Assembly (NCBI RefSeq): GCF_900167435.1
Contig: NZ_FUWS01000011.1
Coordinates: 185,746 to 249,745, forward strand
Length of the DNA: 64,000 bases
Origin: Marinactinospora thermotolerans DSM 45154
Lineage (GTDB): Bacteria > Actinomycetota > Actinomycetes > Streptosporangiales > Streptosporangiaceae
Reading direction: 5' to 3'
In this document: positions 1-15,266 of the stretch, one piece after another
How positions within the stretch are numbered: the stretch's first letter is position 1
Layout: every line of letters begins with the position of its first letter
Notes under the pieces: generated by a model
Told to the model about the DNA's origin: nothing
What the model saw: the letters and a program-made list of their open reading frames with translations, nothing else
Database searches by the model: none
Made by a program: the position numbers and the translations under genes

Positions 1-2
1 TC

Positions 3-440
3 AGCGTCCTCATCGCCGAGGTGCTCGGTCTCGCGATCCCCACCGACTGGGTGACCCTCATCGCGGGGATCGCGTTCATCGTCTTCGGGCTGTGGACGCT
101 GCGCGGGGACGAGCTCACGGACAAGGACGAGGAACGCGCGGCGTCCCGCCGCATCAGGTCGGGGTTCATCACCGTCTGCGTGGTCTTCTTCGTCGCCGAG
201 CTCGGGGACAAGACCATGCTCGCCACCATCACCGTCGGCACCCAGCACGACTGGCTGCCGGTGTGGATCGGCTCGACCGTCGGCATGGTCGCCGCCGACG
301 CGGTGGCGATCGCGCTCGGCGCCGCGCTGGGCAAGCGGCTGCCCGAGCGGGCCATCCAGATCGGCGCGGCCCTGTTGTTCTTCGTCGCCGGCGCGGCGAT
401 GACCATCCAGGGGGTGCGCATGCTGGCCCTGGCCGCCTGA
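3..440 (+). CDS. GDT1/TMEM165 (UPF0016) family cation transporter, 3' part
   Basis: The reading frame is already open at the window edge, so the N-terminus is missing. The visible 145 residues contain three or four hydrophobic segments and the motif AELGDKT (about residues 58-64 of the visible part). This is the second copy of the E-x-G-D-[KR]-[TS] signature that defines the GDT1/TMEM165 family; the first copy must lie upstream. Family members are about 190 residues with two such repeats and move Mn2+ or Ca2+ across membranes. A GTG at base 21 could be mistaken for the start, but coding continues upstream of it (SVLIAE). It converges on the adenosine deaminase gene with only 28 bases between the two stops. 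Confidence 0.75.
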   Translation, partial: SVLIAEVLGLAIPTDWVTLIAGIAFIVFGLWTLRGDELTDKDEERAASRRIRSGFITVCVVFFVAELGDKTMLATITVGTQHDWLPVWIGSTVGMVAADAVAIALGAALGKRLPERAIQIGAALLFFVAGAAMTIQGVRMLALAA

Positions 441-468
441 CCCCGCTCCAGCGGGCGGCGCGGGAGGG

Positions 469-1494
469 TCAGGCGCCCACAGGGGTGGCCAGCCAGGCGT
501 CGACCCCGGCGAGCAGCTCCTTCTTACGCCCCTCGGGGGCCGCCGAGCCCCGGATCGACATGCGCGCCAACTCCGCCAGCTCGCGGTCGTCGAACCCGAA
601 CACCTCGCGGGCGGTCTCGTACTGGGCGGCCAGACGGGGACCGAACAACAGCGGGTCGTCGGTCCCCAGCGCGATCGGGACCCCGTTGTCGAAGAGCCGG
701 CGCAGCGGCACCTGGGCCACGTCGTCCACCACCCCCAGGCCCGCGTTGGAGCTCGGGCAGACCTCCAGGGTCACGCCCTGGGTCGCGATGCGCTCGACCA
801 GGTGGGGGTCCTCGATGGCGCGGACACCGTGCCCGATCCGGTCGGCGTCGAGCACGTCGAGACACTCCTGGACGCTGCGCGGGCCCATCAACTCGCCCCC
901 GTGGGGCACCGACAGCAGCCCGCTGCGCCGCGCGATGCGGAACGCGCCCTCGAAGTCGAGAGCGCGTCCGCGCCGCTCGTCGTTGTTCAGGCCGAAGCCG
1001 ACGACCCCGCGCCCGGCGTACTGGGTGGCCAGGCGGGCCAGCGCCTTGGCGTCCAACGGGTGCTTCGTCCGGTTGGCGGCCACCACGATCCCCACGCCCA
1101 CCCCGGTCTCGGCCTCGGCGACGCCGGCGGCGTCGAGGATCAGCTCCAGGGTGGCGGTGAGCCCGTCGAAGCGGGAGGCGTACCCGCTGGGGTCGACCTG
1201 GATCTCCAGCCAGCCCGACCCCGCCGCCCGCTCGTCCTCGGCGGCCTCGCGCAACAACCGGTACAGGTCCTCGGGGGTCCGCAGCACCGAACGCGCGATG
1301 TCGTAGAGCCGCTGGAAGCGGAACCAGCCGCGCTCGTCGGTCGCCCGCAGCCGGGGCGGCCACTCCTCGACGAGCGCGTGGGGCAGGTGCACCCCGTGAC
1401 GGTCGGCGAGCTCCACCAGGGTGGAGTGCCGCATCGAGCCGGTGAAGTGCAGGTGAAGGTGTGCCTTGGGGAGTTGGGAGATCGGGCGTTCCAT
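469..1494 (-). CDS. add: Adenosine deaminase family protein
   Basis: A 341-residue metal-dependent purine deaminase of the adenosine/AMP deaminase family, predicted to convert adenosine (or a related purine) to inosine. Visible signatures are KAHLHLHFTG near the N-terminus (zinc-binding H-x-H), RIGHGVR, EVCPSSN and GTDDP. The usual HAGE catalytic motif reads HGGE here, so the exact substrate is uncertain. I chose the start at MERPISQLP: an upstream ATG at 1548 would lie beside and partly within the terminator hairpin of the next gene, and its extra residues look non-conserved. A second ATG at 1512 is also possible. It is probably transcribed alone or by read-through from the aminotransferase gene. 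Confidence 0.8.
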   Translation of the reverse strand: MERPISQLPKAHLHLHFTGSMRHSTLVELADRHGVHLPHALVEEWPPRLRATDERGWFRFQRLYDIARSVLRTPEDLYRLLREAAEDERAAGSGWLEIQVDPSGYASRFDGLTATLELILDAAGVAEAETGVGVGIVVAANRTKHPLDAKALARLATQYAGRGVVGFGLNNDERRGRALDFEGAFRIARRSGLLSVPHGGELMGPRSVQECLDVLDADRIGHGVRAIEDPHLVERIATQGVTLEVCPSSNAGLGVVDDVAQVPLRRLFDNGVPIALGTDDPLLFGPRLAAQYETAREVFGFDDRELAELARMSIRGSAAPEGRKKELLAGVDAWLATPVGA

Positions 1495-1550
1495 GTCCCA
1501 ACTCTGCCCCATGCCGGGCCGCGTGGTCGCCGCTGTGGGCAAAAACATGT

Positions 1551-1582
1551 CCGCCCCGGCACCCGCTCGGGGGCCGGGGCGG
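1551..1582 (-). terminator. Rho-independent terminator of the aminotransferase gene
   Basis: A 10-bp perfect stem (CCGCCCCGGC pairing with GCCGGGGCGG) around a 12-base loop lies just after the aminotransferase stop. On the minus strand it is followed within five bases by TTTTT. It sits upstream of the deaminase gene and argues against the most upstream deaminase start codon. Confidence 0.7.
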
Positions 1583-1598
1583 ACCGAGAGGCCGGAGC

Positions 1599-2807
1599 CT
1601 ACTGCGCCTCACTCAGCAGCTTGGCGATGCGGCCGACCCCCTCGGCGAGGTCGGCGTCGCCCAGCGCGTAGGACAGCCGCAGGTAGCCGGGGGTGCCGAA
1701 CGCCTCGCCGGGGACGACCGCCACCTCGGCCTGCTCCAAGATGAGCTCGGCCAGCTCGCCGGAGCTCTGCGGGCGCCTGCCCCGGATCTCCCGGCCGAGC
1801 ACGCCCTTGACCGAGGGGTAGGCGTAGAAGGCGCCCTGGGGCTCGGGGCACACGACACCGGGGATCTCGTTGAGCATCCGCACGATCGTGCGCCGGCGGC
1901 GGTCGAAGGCCGTCCGCATCTCGTCGACGGCGCTGAGGTCCCCCGAGACCGCGGCGAGCGCGGCGACCTGGGACACGTTGGCCACGTTGGACGTGGCGTG
2001 GGACTGGAGGTTGCCCGCGGCCTTGACGACGTCCTTGGGGCCCACGATCCAGCCCACGCGCCAACCGGTCATCGCGTAGGTCTTGGCGACACCGTTGACG
2101 ACGACCGTCCGGTCGGCGAGCTCGGGCACCTCGACCGGCATCGAGGTGAAGCGCGCGTCCCCGTAGACCAGGTGCTCGTAGATCTCGTCGGTGAGGACCC
2201 ACAGGTCGTTGGCCGCGGCCCAGCGGCCGATCTCGCGGACCTGCTCCGGGGAGTAGACCGCGCCGGTGGGGTTGGAGGGGGAGACGAACAGCAGGACCTT
2301 GGTGCGCTCGGTGCGCGCCGCCTCCAGCTGCTCGACGGTGGCGAGGTAACCGCTGGTCTCGTCGGTGACGACGTAGACCGGGACACCGCCGGCGAGCTTG
2401 ATGGACTCGGGGTAGGTGGTCCAGTACGGGGCGATGACGATGACCTCGTCGCCCGGGTCGAGCAACGTGGCGAACGCCTCGTAGATGGCCTGCTTGCCGC
2501 CGTTGGTCACCAGGACCTGGCTCGGCTCGACCTGGTAACCGGAGTCGCGCAGCGTCTTGGCCGCGATCGCCTCCTTCAGCTCGGGCAGGCCGCCGGCCGG
2601 GGTGTAGCGGTGGAAACGCGGCTCCCGACACGCCTGCGCCGCCGCCTCGACGATGTAGTCGGGCGTGGGGAAGTCGGGCTCCCCGGCGCCGAACCCGATG
2701 ACGGGTCGGCCCGCGGCCTTCATGGCCTTGGCCTTCGCGTCCACGGCCAGGGTCGCTGACTCGGAGATGCCGCCGATACGTGCGGAGATACGAGGTCGGT
2801 CAGTCAT
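1599..2807 (-). CDS. aspC: Class I pyridoxal-phosphate aminotransferase (aspartate aminotransferase type)
   Basis: A 402-residue fold-type I aminotransferase, predicted to interconvert aspartate/oxaloacetate and glutamate/2-oxoglutarate. Visible family marks are [12 protein letters not shown] near the N-terminus, [18 protein letters not shown] (about residue 180), [11 protein letters not shown], the PLP lysine K242 in [14 protein letters not shown], and a late RLSYA motif with the substrate-binding arginine. The frame is open further upstream to 3008, but that part runs across the intergenic region and into the tRNA region, so the ATG at [10 protein letters not shown] is taken as the start. 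In Streptomyces the same gene sits just before tRNA-Trp/secE. Prephenate or other amino-acid specificity cannot be excluded. Confidence 0.88.
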   Translation of the reverse strand: MTDRPRISARIGGISESATLAVDAKAKAMKAAGRPVIGFGAGEPDFPTPDYIVEAAAQACREPRFHRYTPAGGLPELKEAIAAKTLRDSGYQVEPSQVLVTNGGKQAIYEAFATLLDPGDEVIVIAPYWTTYPESIKLAGGVPVYVVTDETSGYLATVEQLEAARTERTKVLLFVSPSNPTGAVYSPEQVREIGRWAAANDLWVLTDEIYEHLVYGDARFTSMPVEVPELADRTVVVNGVAKTYAMTGWRVGWIVGPKDVVKAAGNLQSHATSNVANVSQVAALAAVSGDLSAVDEMRTAFDRRRRTIVRMLNEIPGVVCPEPQGAFYAYPSVKGVLGREIRGRRPQSSGELAELILEQAEVAVVPGEAFGTPGYLRLSYALGDADLAEGVGRIAKLLSEAQ

Positions 2808-2891
2808 GCCCCCATGGTTCCATGCGTGCTCCCGGTGGTCTCCCCCGAAGGGGGAACAACCGCCGCGTGGCGCCGCGGCGAGGGCCGCGGG

Positions 2892-2921
2892 TTGGTCCTT
2901 CGGGCCGATAGGGCATAGACT
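2892..2921 (+). promoter_or_regulatory. Possible promoter for tRNA-Trp/secE
   Basis: TTGGTC and TAGACT are separated by 18 bases, a reasonable fit to the vegetative sigma consensus, about 95 bases before the tRNA. A second -10-like TATGGT at 2992-2997 lies closer to the tRNA but has no good -35. Confidence 0.4.
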
Positions 2922-3018
2922 CATGCCGCCGATAGACCGGTGGACGGGACCAAGGGGTGGTGATTTCCACGCGCGCCTGGAACCGGAACCGGCTATGGTG
3001 GGAACCAAGCGGTACCCA

Positions 3019-3091
3019 AGGGCAGTGGCTCAATTGGTAGAGCACCGGTCTCCAAAACCGGCGGTTGGGGGTTCGAGTCCCTCCTGCCCTG
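3019..3091 (+). tRNA. trpT: tRNA-Trp (anticodon CCA)
   Basis: A 73-base cloverleaf with acceptor stem AGGGCAG/CTGCCCT, anticodon stem CCGGT/ACCGG, anticodon loop CTCCAAA (anticodon CCA) and T-arm GGTTCGAGTCC. The discriminator base is G. The 3' CCA is not fully encoded (the sequence continues CAA), so it must be added enzymatically. It stands just upstream of secE, the usual arrangement in actinomycetes. Confidence 0.96.
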
Positions 3092-3191
3092 CAAGAACGT
3101 TCCGAAGGAGCGCAGTCGAGAAGATCGGCGCCCGGCTGTTGCCGTCCGCCAGGAAGCACCAGTTGCCCCGTCGACCCTCTAAGGACCTCAG

Positions 3192-3440
3192 GTGACACAG
3201 ACTGACGCCGACGCCAAGCCCGAGAAGGAGCGCAAGCGTCGTACCGGTCCGGTGACCTTCACCAAGCAGGTCGTCGGCGAACTCCGCAAGGTTCGCTGGC
3301 CTACGCGCCGCGAGCTGATCACCTACACGATCGTCGTCATCGTGTTCGTCCTCATCCTGGTCGGTTACATCTCGCTGCTGGACTTCGGTTTCGGCGAGGC
3401 CGTCACCTGGCTCTACGGGACTGTCGGCAGCCCCTCCTAA
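3192..3440 (+). CDS. secE: Preprotein translocase subunit SecE
   Basis: An 82-residue small-type SecE. A charged cytoplasmic N-terminus carries the amphipathic-helix signature VGELRKVRWPTRREL (about residues 28-42) and is followed by one membrane helix (about 45-65). SecE clamps SecY in the plasma-membrane translocon; secY is also in this window. The GTG start is at the end of CTCAGGTG, with the weak ribosome site AAGGACC upstream. It lies between tRNA-Trp and nusG, the conserved order. Confidence 0.95.
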   Translation: MTQTDADAKPEKERKRRTGPVTFTKQVVGELRKVRWPTRRELITYTIVVIVFVLILVGYISLLDFGFGEAVTWLYGTVGSPS

Positions 3441-3569
3441 GAGCGCTCGGACCGCGCGGTGACCTTTGTGGGTGCGGTGGTCCCGTCATGTCGATCGAGA
3501 CCGTAAGCTGGCCATATCGGCTGCCTCCGCGCAGCCGAGAGCGCGTACCCGACGAGAGAAAGAGCAGCC

Positions 3570-4334
3570 GTGTCCGAGTCCCCACTGACCTCTGACGACC
3601 TCCCCAACGAGGAGCGGGATCAGTCGTCGGCGGAAGAGACCGGTCCGCGAACCGAGCAGGCGGAGACCGCCGAGTCCTCCGACGCCGCCGACGAGGTGAC
3701 GCCGGCCGAGGGCGGGTCCGAGGAGGACGCTGCTCCCAAGCTCGACCCCGTCGAGGAGTTCAAGATCGAGCTCCGCATGCTGCCGGGCGACTGGTACGTG
3801 GTGCACACCTACGCGGGGTACGAGAACCGGGTCAAGGCCAACATCGAGAGCCGCACCCAGTCGCTCAACATGGAGGAGTACATCTTCCAGGTCGAGGTGC
3901 CCACGCAGGAGGTCACCGAGGTCAAGAGCGGCAAGCGGCAGCAGGTCACCGAGAAGGTGCTGCCCGGCTACGTCCTCGTCCGGATGGACCTCACCGACGA
4001 GTCCTGGGCCGCGGTCCGTAACACGCCGGGCGTCACCGGTTTCGTCGGACTGTCCAACCGCCCCGCTCCGTTGAGCATCCAGGAGGTCGCCGACCTCCTG
4101 GCCCCGGAGCCGGAGCAGGAGACCGAGCAGGCGAAGAAGAAGGAGACGGAGACCCGCTCCGACGTCGCCTACGAGATCGGTGAGTCCGTCACCGTCATGG
4201 AGGGCCCGTTCGCGACGCTGCCCGCCACGGTGAGCGAGATCAACCCCGACACCCAGAAGCTCAAGGTGCTCGTGTCGATCTTCGGCCGCGAGACCCCGGT
4301 GGAGCTCGCGTTCAACCAGGTCTCGAAGATCTGA
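3570..4334 (+). CDS. nusG: Transcription termination/antitermination factor NusG
   Basis: A 254-residue NusG. An acidic, Glu/Asp-rich, probably disordered extension of about 65 residues precedes the NGN domain, which starts at [21 protein letters not shown] and includes [17 protein letters not shown] and the [10 protein letters not shown] motif. A charged linker leads to a C-terminal KOW domain ([17 protein letters not shown]). It binds RNA polymerase through NGN and Rho or ribosomal S10 through KOW. Long acidic N-termini are normal in actinobacterial NusG. A GTG start is used, and a small 7-bp hairpin (3518-3537) lies in its leader. Confidence 0.96.
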   Translation: MSESPLTSDDLPNEERDQSSAEETGPRTEQAETAESSDAADEVTPAEGGSEEDAAPKLDPVEEFKIELRMLPGDWYVVHTYAGYENRVKANIESRTQSLNMEEYIFQVEVPTQEVTEVKSGKRQQVTEKVLPGYVLVRMDLTDESWAAVRNTPGVTGFVGLSNRPAPLSIQEVADLLAPEPEQETEQAKKKETETRSDVAYEIGESVTVMEGPFATLPATVSEINPDTQKLKVLVSIFGRETPVELAFNQVSKI

Positions 4335-4350
4335 TCCGGCGCGTAGACTG

Positions 4351-4399
4351 GACGGGCCCGTCCCGAGGACGGGCCCGTCACGCCCCGCCCCGGCGGGGC
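4351..4399 (+). terminator. Tandem hairpins after nusG
   Basis: Two adjacent stems follow nusG. The first is a 13-bp stem at 4351-4363/4367-4379 with a 3-base loop; each arm is also self-complementary. The second is a 7-bp GCCCCGC/GCGGGGC stem at 4382-4399 followed by TTATT. Together they should end secE-nusG transcripts or sharply reduce read-through into rplK. Confidence 0.7.
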
Positions 4400-4435
4400 T
4401 TATTCGCGATCCGCTCGGGTCCCGGCGGGTCACGC

Positions 4436-4514
4436 CGCCCCCGTACACCGGGGGCGATCCCACTTGAGGCCGCCGCGCTCGCGCGAGCGTGACGGAGCCC
4501 GCCTCCGCGCGGGC
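4436..4514 (+). promoter_or_regulatory. Structured leader of the rplK-rplA operon
   Basis: Between the nusG terminators and rplK lie two more hairpins: CGCCCCCG/CGGGGGCG (4436-4443/4449-4456) and GCCCGC/GCGGGC (4497-4502/4509-4514). In other bacteria L1 represses this operon by binding its leader mRNA. Whether either hairpin is the L1 site is inference only, as no L1-site consensus was verified. Confidence 0.35.
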
Positions 4515-4557
4515 CGGCAGGGACCAACGCAATTCGCAATCAGGCAAAGGACCCGAA

Positions 4558-4989
4558 ATGCCTCCGAAGAAGAAAATCGCCGCCCTGGTCAAGGTCCAGC
4601 TTCCGGCTGGCCAGGCCACCCCGGCTCCGCCCGTCGGTACCGCTCTTGGTCCGCACGGCGTGAACATCATGGACTTCTGCAAGCAGTACAACGCTGCCAC
4701 GGAGTCCCAGCGCGGCAACGTCATCCCCGTAGAGATCACCATCTACGAGGACCGCACGTTCACGTTCGTCACCAAGACCCCGCCGGCGCCGAAGCTGATC
4801 CTCAAGGCGATCGGCCAGGAGAAGGGCAGCACGGACCCGAGCCGCACCGTCGCCGGTTCCATCAGCCGCGACCAGGTGCGTGAGATCGCGCAGACCAAGC
4901 TGCCCGACCTCAACACCGACGACCTCGACGCCGCCGAGAAGATCATCGCCGGCACCGCCCGTTCCATGGGCATCGAGGTCACGGGCTGA
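4558..4989 (+). CDS. rplK: 50S ribosomal protein L11
   Basis: 143 residues, the normal length. The N-terminal domain shows [17 protein letters not shown] and [17 protein letters not shown], the proline-rich linker region where thiostrepton-resistance changes fall; prolines at the expected spacing are present. The C-terminal RNA-binding domain ends with [11 protein letters not shown]11 forms the GTPase-associated centre with 23S rRNA and is needed for RelA activation. The start MPPKKKI follows AAAGGA; upstream in-frame codons lie in the GC-rich leader and are not conserved. Confidence 0.97.
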   Translation: MPPKKKIAALVKVQLPAGQATPAPPVGTALGPHGVNIMDFCKQYNAATESQRGNVIPVEITIYEDRTFTFVTKTPPAPKLILKAIGQEKGSTDPSRTVAGSISRDQVREIAQTKLPDLNTDDLDAAEKIIAGTARSMGIEVTG

Positions 4990-5064
4990 CCCTCTTCGGC
5001 CGAGAACATCCGTGGCAGGGCCAGGCGCTGGCCCACACCACAGAGCCCCTGACAGGAGTTTTCA

Positions 5065-5769
5065 GTGAAGCGCAGCAAGAACTACCGCAAGGCCAGTGAG
5101 CTGGTGGACCGCGACCGGCTCTACGCGCCGGCCGAGGCCGTGAAGCTGGCCAAGGAGACCGTCAGCGTCAAGTTCGACCCGACCGTCGAGGTCGCCCTGC
5201 GTCTCGGTGTCGACCCGCGCAAGGCCGACCAGATGGTCCGCGGCACCGTCAACCTGCCGCACGGCACCGGCAAGACCGCTCGGGTCCTGGTCTTCGCCAC
5301 CGGTGAGCGTGCCGAGCAGGCCCGCGCGGCGGGCGCCGACTTCGTCGGTGACGACGACCTGGTCGAGGAGATCCAGAAGGGCTTCCTCGACTTCGACGCC
5401 GTCGTCGCGACCCCGGACCTGATGGGCAAGGTCGGTCGCCTCGGCCGCGTCCTCGGTCCGCGTGGTCTCATGCCGAACCCCAAGACCGGCACCGTCACCC
5501 CCGACGTCGCCAAGGCCGTCAGCGACATCAAGGGCGGCAAGATCGAGTTCCGTGTCGACCGCCACGGCAACCTCCACTTCATCATCGGCAAGGCGTCCTT
5601 CAGCGAGCAGCAGCTCGTCGAGAACTACGCCGCCGCCCTGGAGGAGGTGCTGCGGCTCAAGCCGTCCGCGGCGAAGGGTCGCTACATCAAGAAGGCGACC
5701 GTGACCACCACGATGGGCCCGGGCATCCCGGTCGACCCCAACGTGACGCGCGTTACGGCCGCCGCCTAG
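5065..5769 (+). CDS. rplA: 50S ribosomal protein L1
   Basis: 234 residues with the L1 signature: RNA-binding N-terminal part ([30 protein letters not shown]), central [18 protein letters not shown], and [19 protein letters not shown] in domain II. L1 builds the mobile stalk that moves the E-site tRNA and usually represses its own operon translationally. GTG start with CAGGAG seven bases upstream. A strong terminator follows at once. Confidence 0.97.
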   Translation: MKRSKNYRKASELVDRDRLYAPAEAVKLAKETVSVKFDPTVEVALRLGVDPRKADQMVRGTVNLPHGTGKTARVLVFATGERAEQARAAGADFVGDDDLVEEIQKGFLDFDAVVATPDLMGKVGRLGRVLGPRGLMPNPKTGTVTPDVAKAVSDIKGGKIEFRVDRHGNLHFIIGKASFSEQQLVENYAAALEEVLRLKPSAAKGRYIKKATVTTTMGPGIPVDPNVTRVTAAA

Positions 5770-5787
5770 TTCGACCCCGGGTGAGGC

Positions 5788-5817
5788 GGGCGCCCCGGTC
5801 CTCGGGCCGGGGCGCCC
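5788..5817 (+). terminator. Terminator of rplK-rplA
   Basis: An 11-bp perfect stem (GGGCGCCCCGG/CCGGGGCGCCC) with an 8-base loop, 18 bases after the rplA stop, followed only by CTTC rather than a long U tract. Confidence 0.65.
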
Positions 5818-5887
5818 CTTCGCCTACCGGCCGCGAAAGGGCGCGGTGGTGCCGGGGCTCCCCGCAGAGAGCCCCGGCATTCCTGGT

Positions 5888-5916
5888 TTTGCCCATTCGC
5901 GGTCATCGCTTAACAT
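5888..5916 (+). promoter_or_regulatory. rplJp: Possible promoter for rplJ-rplL
   Basis: TTTGCC and TAACAT separated by 17 bases in a locally A+T-richer patch. Predicted transcripts would start near 5923 and carry a leader of about 210 bases before rplJ. Confidence 0.4.
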
Positions 5917-5922
5917 TGGTAA

Positions 5923-6074
5923 TTGCCGAAGACCGCCGGTCGTCACCCGTCGGGTGACCTAAGGTCCCATGCGAATGGGCGGCCTGCGCAGGTGAGATGC
6001 GAGCTGTGGCCGTGTGCCCCGTGACGGGTACACGTGTTCCCCACGCCCCGCGCGCCTGCGCCGGGGCGTTTTTT
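5923..6074 (+). ncRNA. L10-leader-like attenuator upstream of rplJ
   Basis: The rplJ leader ends in an intrinsic-terminator-like hairpin, CGCCCCG/CGGGGCG (6044-6050/6062-6068), followed by six T. Upstream, GCGCAGG (5986-5992), within the self-complementary CCTGCGCAGG, is exactly complementary to CCTGCGC (6055-6061) in the loop and 3' side of the terminator. The two pairings exclude one another. A further 7-bp hairpin, GTCACCC/GGGTGAC, lies at 5942-5958. This matches the logic of known L10 leaders, in which the L10-L12 complex controls rplJL expression. The family assignment is by position and architecture, not by a covariance search. Confidence 0.55.
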
Positions 6075-6135
6075 CATGCGCCTGCTCCCCGTTCGCCTGG
6101 CTCCTTAACCGGTGTTCACTGTTGGAAGGAGTCCC

Positions 6136-6657
6136 ATGGCGAGGCCGGATAAGGCAGCCGCCGTCGCGGAGCTCACGGAGGAATTCCGTAGCTCCCAGGG
6201 CGCCGTGCTGACCGAATACCGTGGGCTCACTGTGGCGCAGCTGACCGAGCTGCGCCGTAGCCTCGGCCAGAACGCGCGTTTCCGCGTCGTGAAGAACACG
6301 CTGAGCAAGATCTCGGCTAAGGAGGCCGGCCTCGACGAGCAGGTTCTCGACCTGTTCGAGGGTCCCTCCGCCATCGCCTTCGTCCGGGGCGATGTGGTCG
6401 AGGCCGCCAAGGGCCTGCGTGACTTCTCGAAGGCGAACTCGCCGCTGGTGATCAAGGGCGGTGTCATCGACGGTAAGCCGATGACCCCCGACGAGATCAA
6501 CCAGCTGGCCGATCTCGAGTCCCGCGAGGTTCTGCTCTCGAAGCTGGCCGGTGCGCTCAAGGCCAAGCAGGGTCAGGCCGCCGCGCTGTTCCAGGCGCTG
6601 CCGTCCAAGACCGTGCGCCTGGCCCAGGCACTGCACGACAAGCGAGCGGAAGCCTAA
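6136..6657 (+). CDS. rplJ: 50S ribosomal protein L10
   Basis: 173 residues. The rRNA-binding N-terminal domain starts [18 protein letters not shown] and contains the conserved [19 protein letters not shown] and the [10 protein letters not shown] motif. The C-terminal helix that holds L7/L12 dimers ends the protein. L10 anchors the L12 stalk. The start follows GGAAGGAG at ideal spacing; a start 24 bases upstream would precede this ribosome site and is rejected. Probably regulated by the leader described above. Confidence 0.97.
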   Translation: MARPDKAAAVAELTEEFRSSQGAVLTEYRGLTVAQLTELRRSLGQNARFRVVKNTLSKISAKEAGLDEQVLDLFEGPSAIAFVRGDVVEAAKGLRDFSKANSPLVIKGGVIDGKPMTPDEINQLADLESREVLLSKLAGALKAKQGQAAALFQALPSKTVRLAQALHDKRAEA

Positions 6658-6756
6658 GAACCCGAACAACCGGCGGGCGGCACGGGCCGTCGCCGGCAAA
6701 GACTCGGTGCGGTGCCAACAGGCGTCCGCGCTGGAAGAGAAAGAGAGACCCCAATC

Positions 6757-7143
6757 ATGGCGAAGCTCAGCACCGAAGAGCTGCTCGGCGCTTTCGAAGA
6801 GATGACCCTTCTCGAGCTCTCCGACTTCGTGAAGAAGTTCGAGGAGAAGTTCGACGTCACCGCCGCCGCCCCGGCCGTGGCCGTGGCCGCCGCGGGCGCC
6901 CCGGGTGCTCCGGCCGCCGCCGAGGAGGAGCAGGACGAGTTCGACGTCATCCTCGAGGCCGCCGGCGACAAGAAGATCCAGGTCATCAAGGAGGTCCGTG
7001 GCCTCACGAGCCTGGGCCTGAAGGAGGCCAAGGACCTGGTCGACAACGCTCCGAAGCCGCTGCTCGAGGGCGTCAACAAGGAGACCGCGGAGAAGGCCAA
7101 GGCCGCCCTGGAGGGCGCCGGCGCCACGGTCACCCTCAAGTAG
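6757..7143 (+). CDS. rplL: 50S ribosomal protein L7/L12
   Basis: 128 residues: N-terminal dimerisation helices ([21 protein letters not shown]), an Ala/Gly/Pro hinge (about residues 34-56), and the compact C-terminal factor-binding domain with [32 protein letters not shown] and the closing GATVTLK. It recruits and stimulates translational GTPases such as the EF-G and EF-Tu encoded downstream. Co-transcribed with rplJ across a 99-base gap; AAGAGAGA precedes the ATG. Confidence 0.97.
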   Translation: MAKLSTEELLGAFEEMTLLELSDFVKKFEEKFDVTAAAPAVAVAAAGAPGAPAAAEEEQDEFDVILEAAGDKKIQVIKEVRGLTSLGLKEAKDLVDNAPKPLLEGVNKETAEKAKAALEGAGATVTLK

Positions 7144-7160
7144 TCGTTTCCGGCTGCTTC

Positions 7161-7193
7161 GGGCGGCCGTCCCTTCGGGGGCGGTCGCCCTTT
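7161..7193 (+). terminator. Terminator of rplJ-rplL
   Basis: A long imperfect stem (GGGCGGCCGTCCC with GGGGCGGTCGCCC, closed by a TTCG tetraloop) is followed by TTT. It separates rplJL from the rpoBC promoter region. Confidence 0.65.
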
Positions 7194-7453
7194 CCCGTTC
7201 TCAGGGGCCTGTGACCTGGTGGGAAGAGGGATGTGGCGGCTCGGGCGGCACACGGAGCGCCGGATACCTGAAATAATCGGGAGAGGCGGGACGCGTGAGT
7301 GGGCCGGCCCGAGCGGGACGCGAGGGGGATCTTGACCCTCGTGTGGTCTCCTTTTGAACAGGAGTTCCTTCCCGGATGTCTGCTCGCTCACACCTACCGG
7401 GTGCTGTGGGACCTCTCACGGGCGTGGAATAGCCGGATCTGCCGGATCTGGGC

Positions 7454-7482
7454 TTGACGGATTCGCTCGTTGCGGCGATGCT
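7454..7482 (+). promoter_or_regulatory. Possible upstream rpoBC promoter
   Basis: TTGACG and GATGCT are spaced by 17 bases. It has a good -35 but a weaker -10 than the promoter about 60 bases downstream. Confidence 0.35.
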
Positions 7483-7515
7483 GCCAGGTGTCGTGACTGA
7501 CTCGGGGGGCTGCTG

Positions 7516-7545
7516 TTGGACAGCGGTGTAGTATTCGGCTACACT
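7516..7545 (+). promoter_or_regulatory. rpoBp: Main rpoBC promoter
   Basis: TTGGAC and TACACT with an 18-base spacer fit the actinomycete housekeeping (HrdB/SigA type) consensus well. Transcription would start near 7552 and give a leader of about 180 bases. Confidence 0.65.
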
Positions 7546-7731
7546 GCCCTTTTGCGCTGCCCTTTGACGACTTCTGTGCCAGAGTCCGTGTCTGGTGTCC
7601 AATTCTTACGTGATTGGCCCGGTCCGCACGTGCTCTGAGACGAGCACCGCCCCTGTCCGGTGGTTCCTCGCCACTCAGGTCGTCCGGCGTGCGCGCGCAT
7701 CAACCGCCACAAGCCTTCGGAAGGACCCCTG

Positions 7732-11199
<3,468 letters not shown>

Positions 11200-11230
11200 T
11201 TCCGCGATCCAAGAGCAGGGGACGAATTAA

Positions 11231-15106
<3,876 letters not shown>

Positions 15107-15266
15107 CCTTGACGAAGACCAGCCGATGAGATTGATCGGTTGATCCGGCGACGGCGGTGGTCCACCCCGGAAGGGGCGGTACTACCGCCGTTCGTCTTTG
15201 TCCATCGCCATACTCGGATGGGGACAGTTCGCAGAGCGCTCAGGCGCGGTCGGGAGATCGGACACA

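Larger units (their letters stand above)
7194..7731 (+). other. Gene-free rpoBC promoter and leader region
   Basis: No convincing coding sequence lies here. The stretch carries two candidate promoters (listed separately) and then about 180 bases of untranslated leader. The sequence around the -10 contains a small dyad, GTAG-N7-CTAC. Confidence 0.6.
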
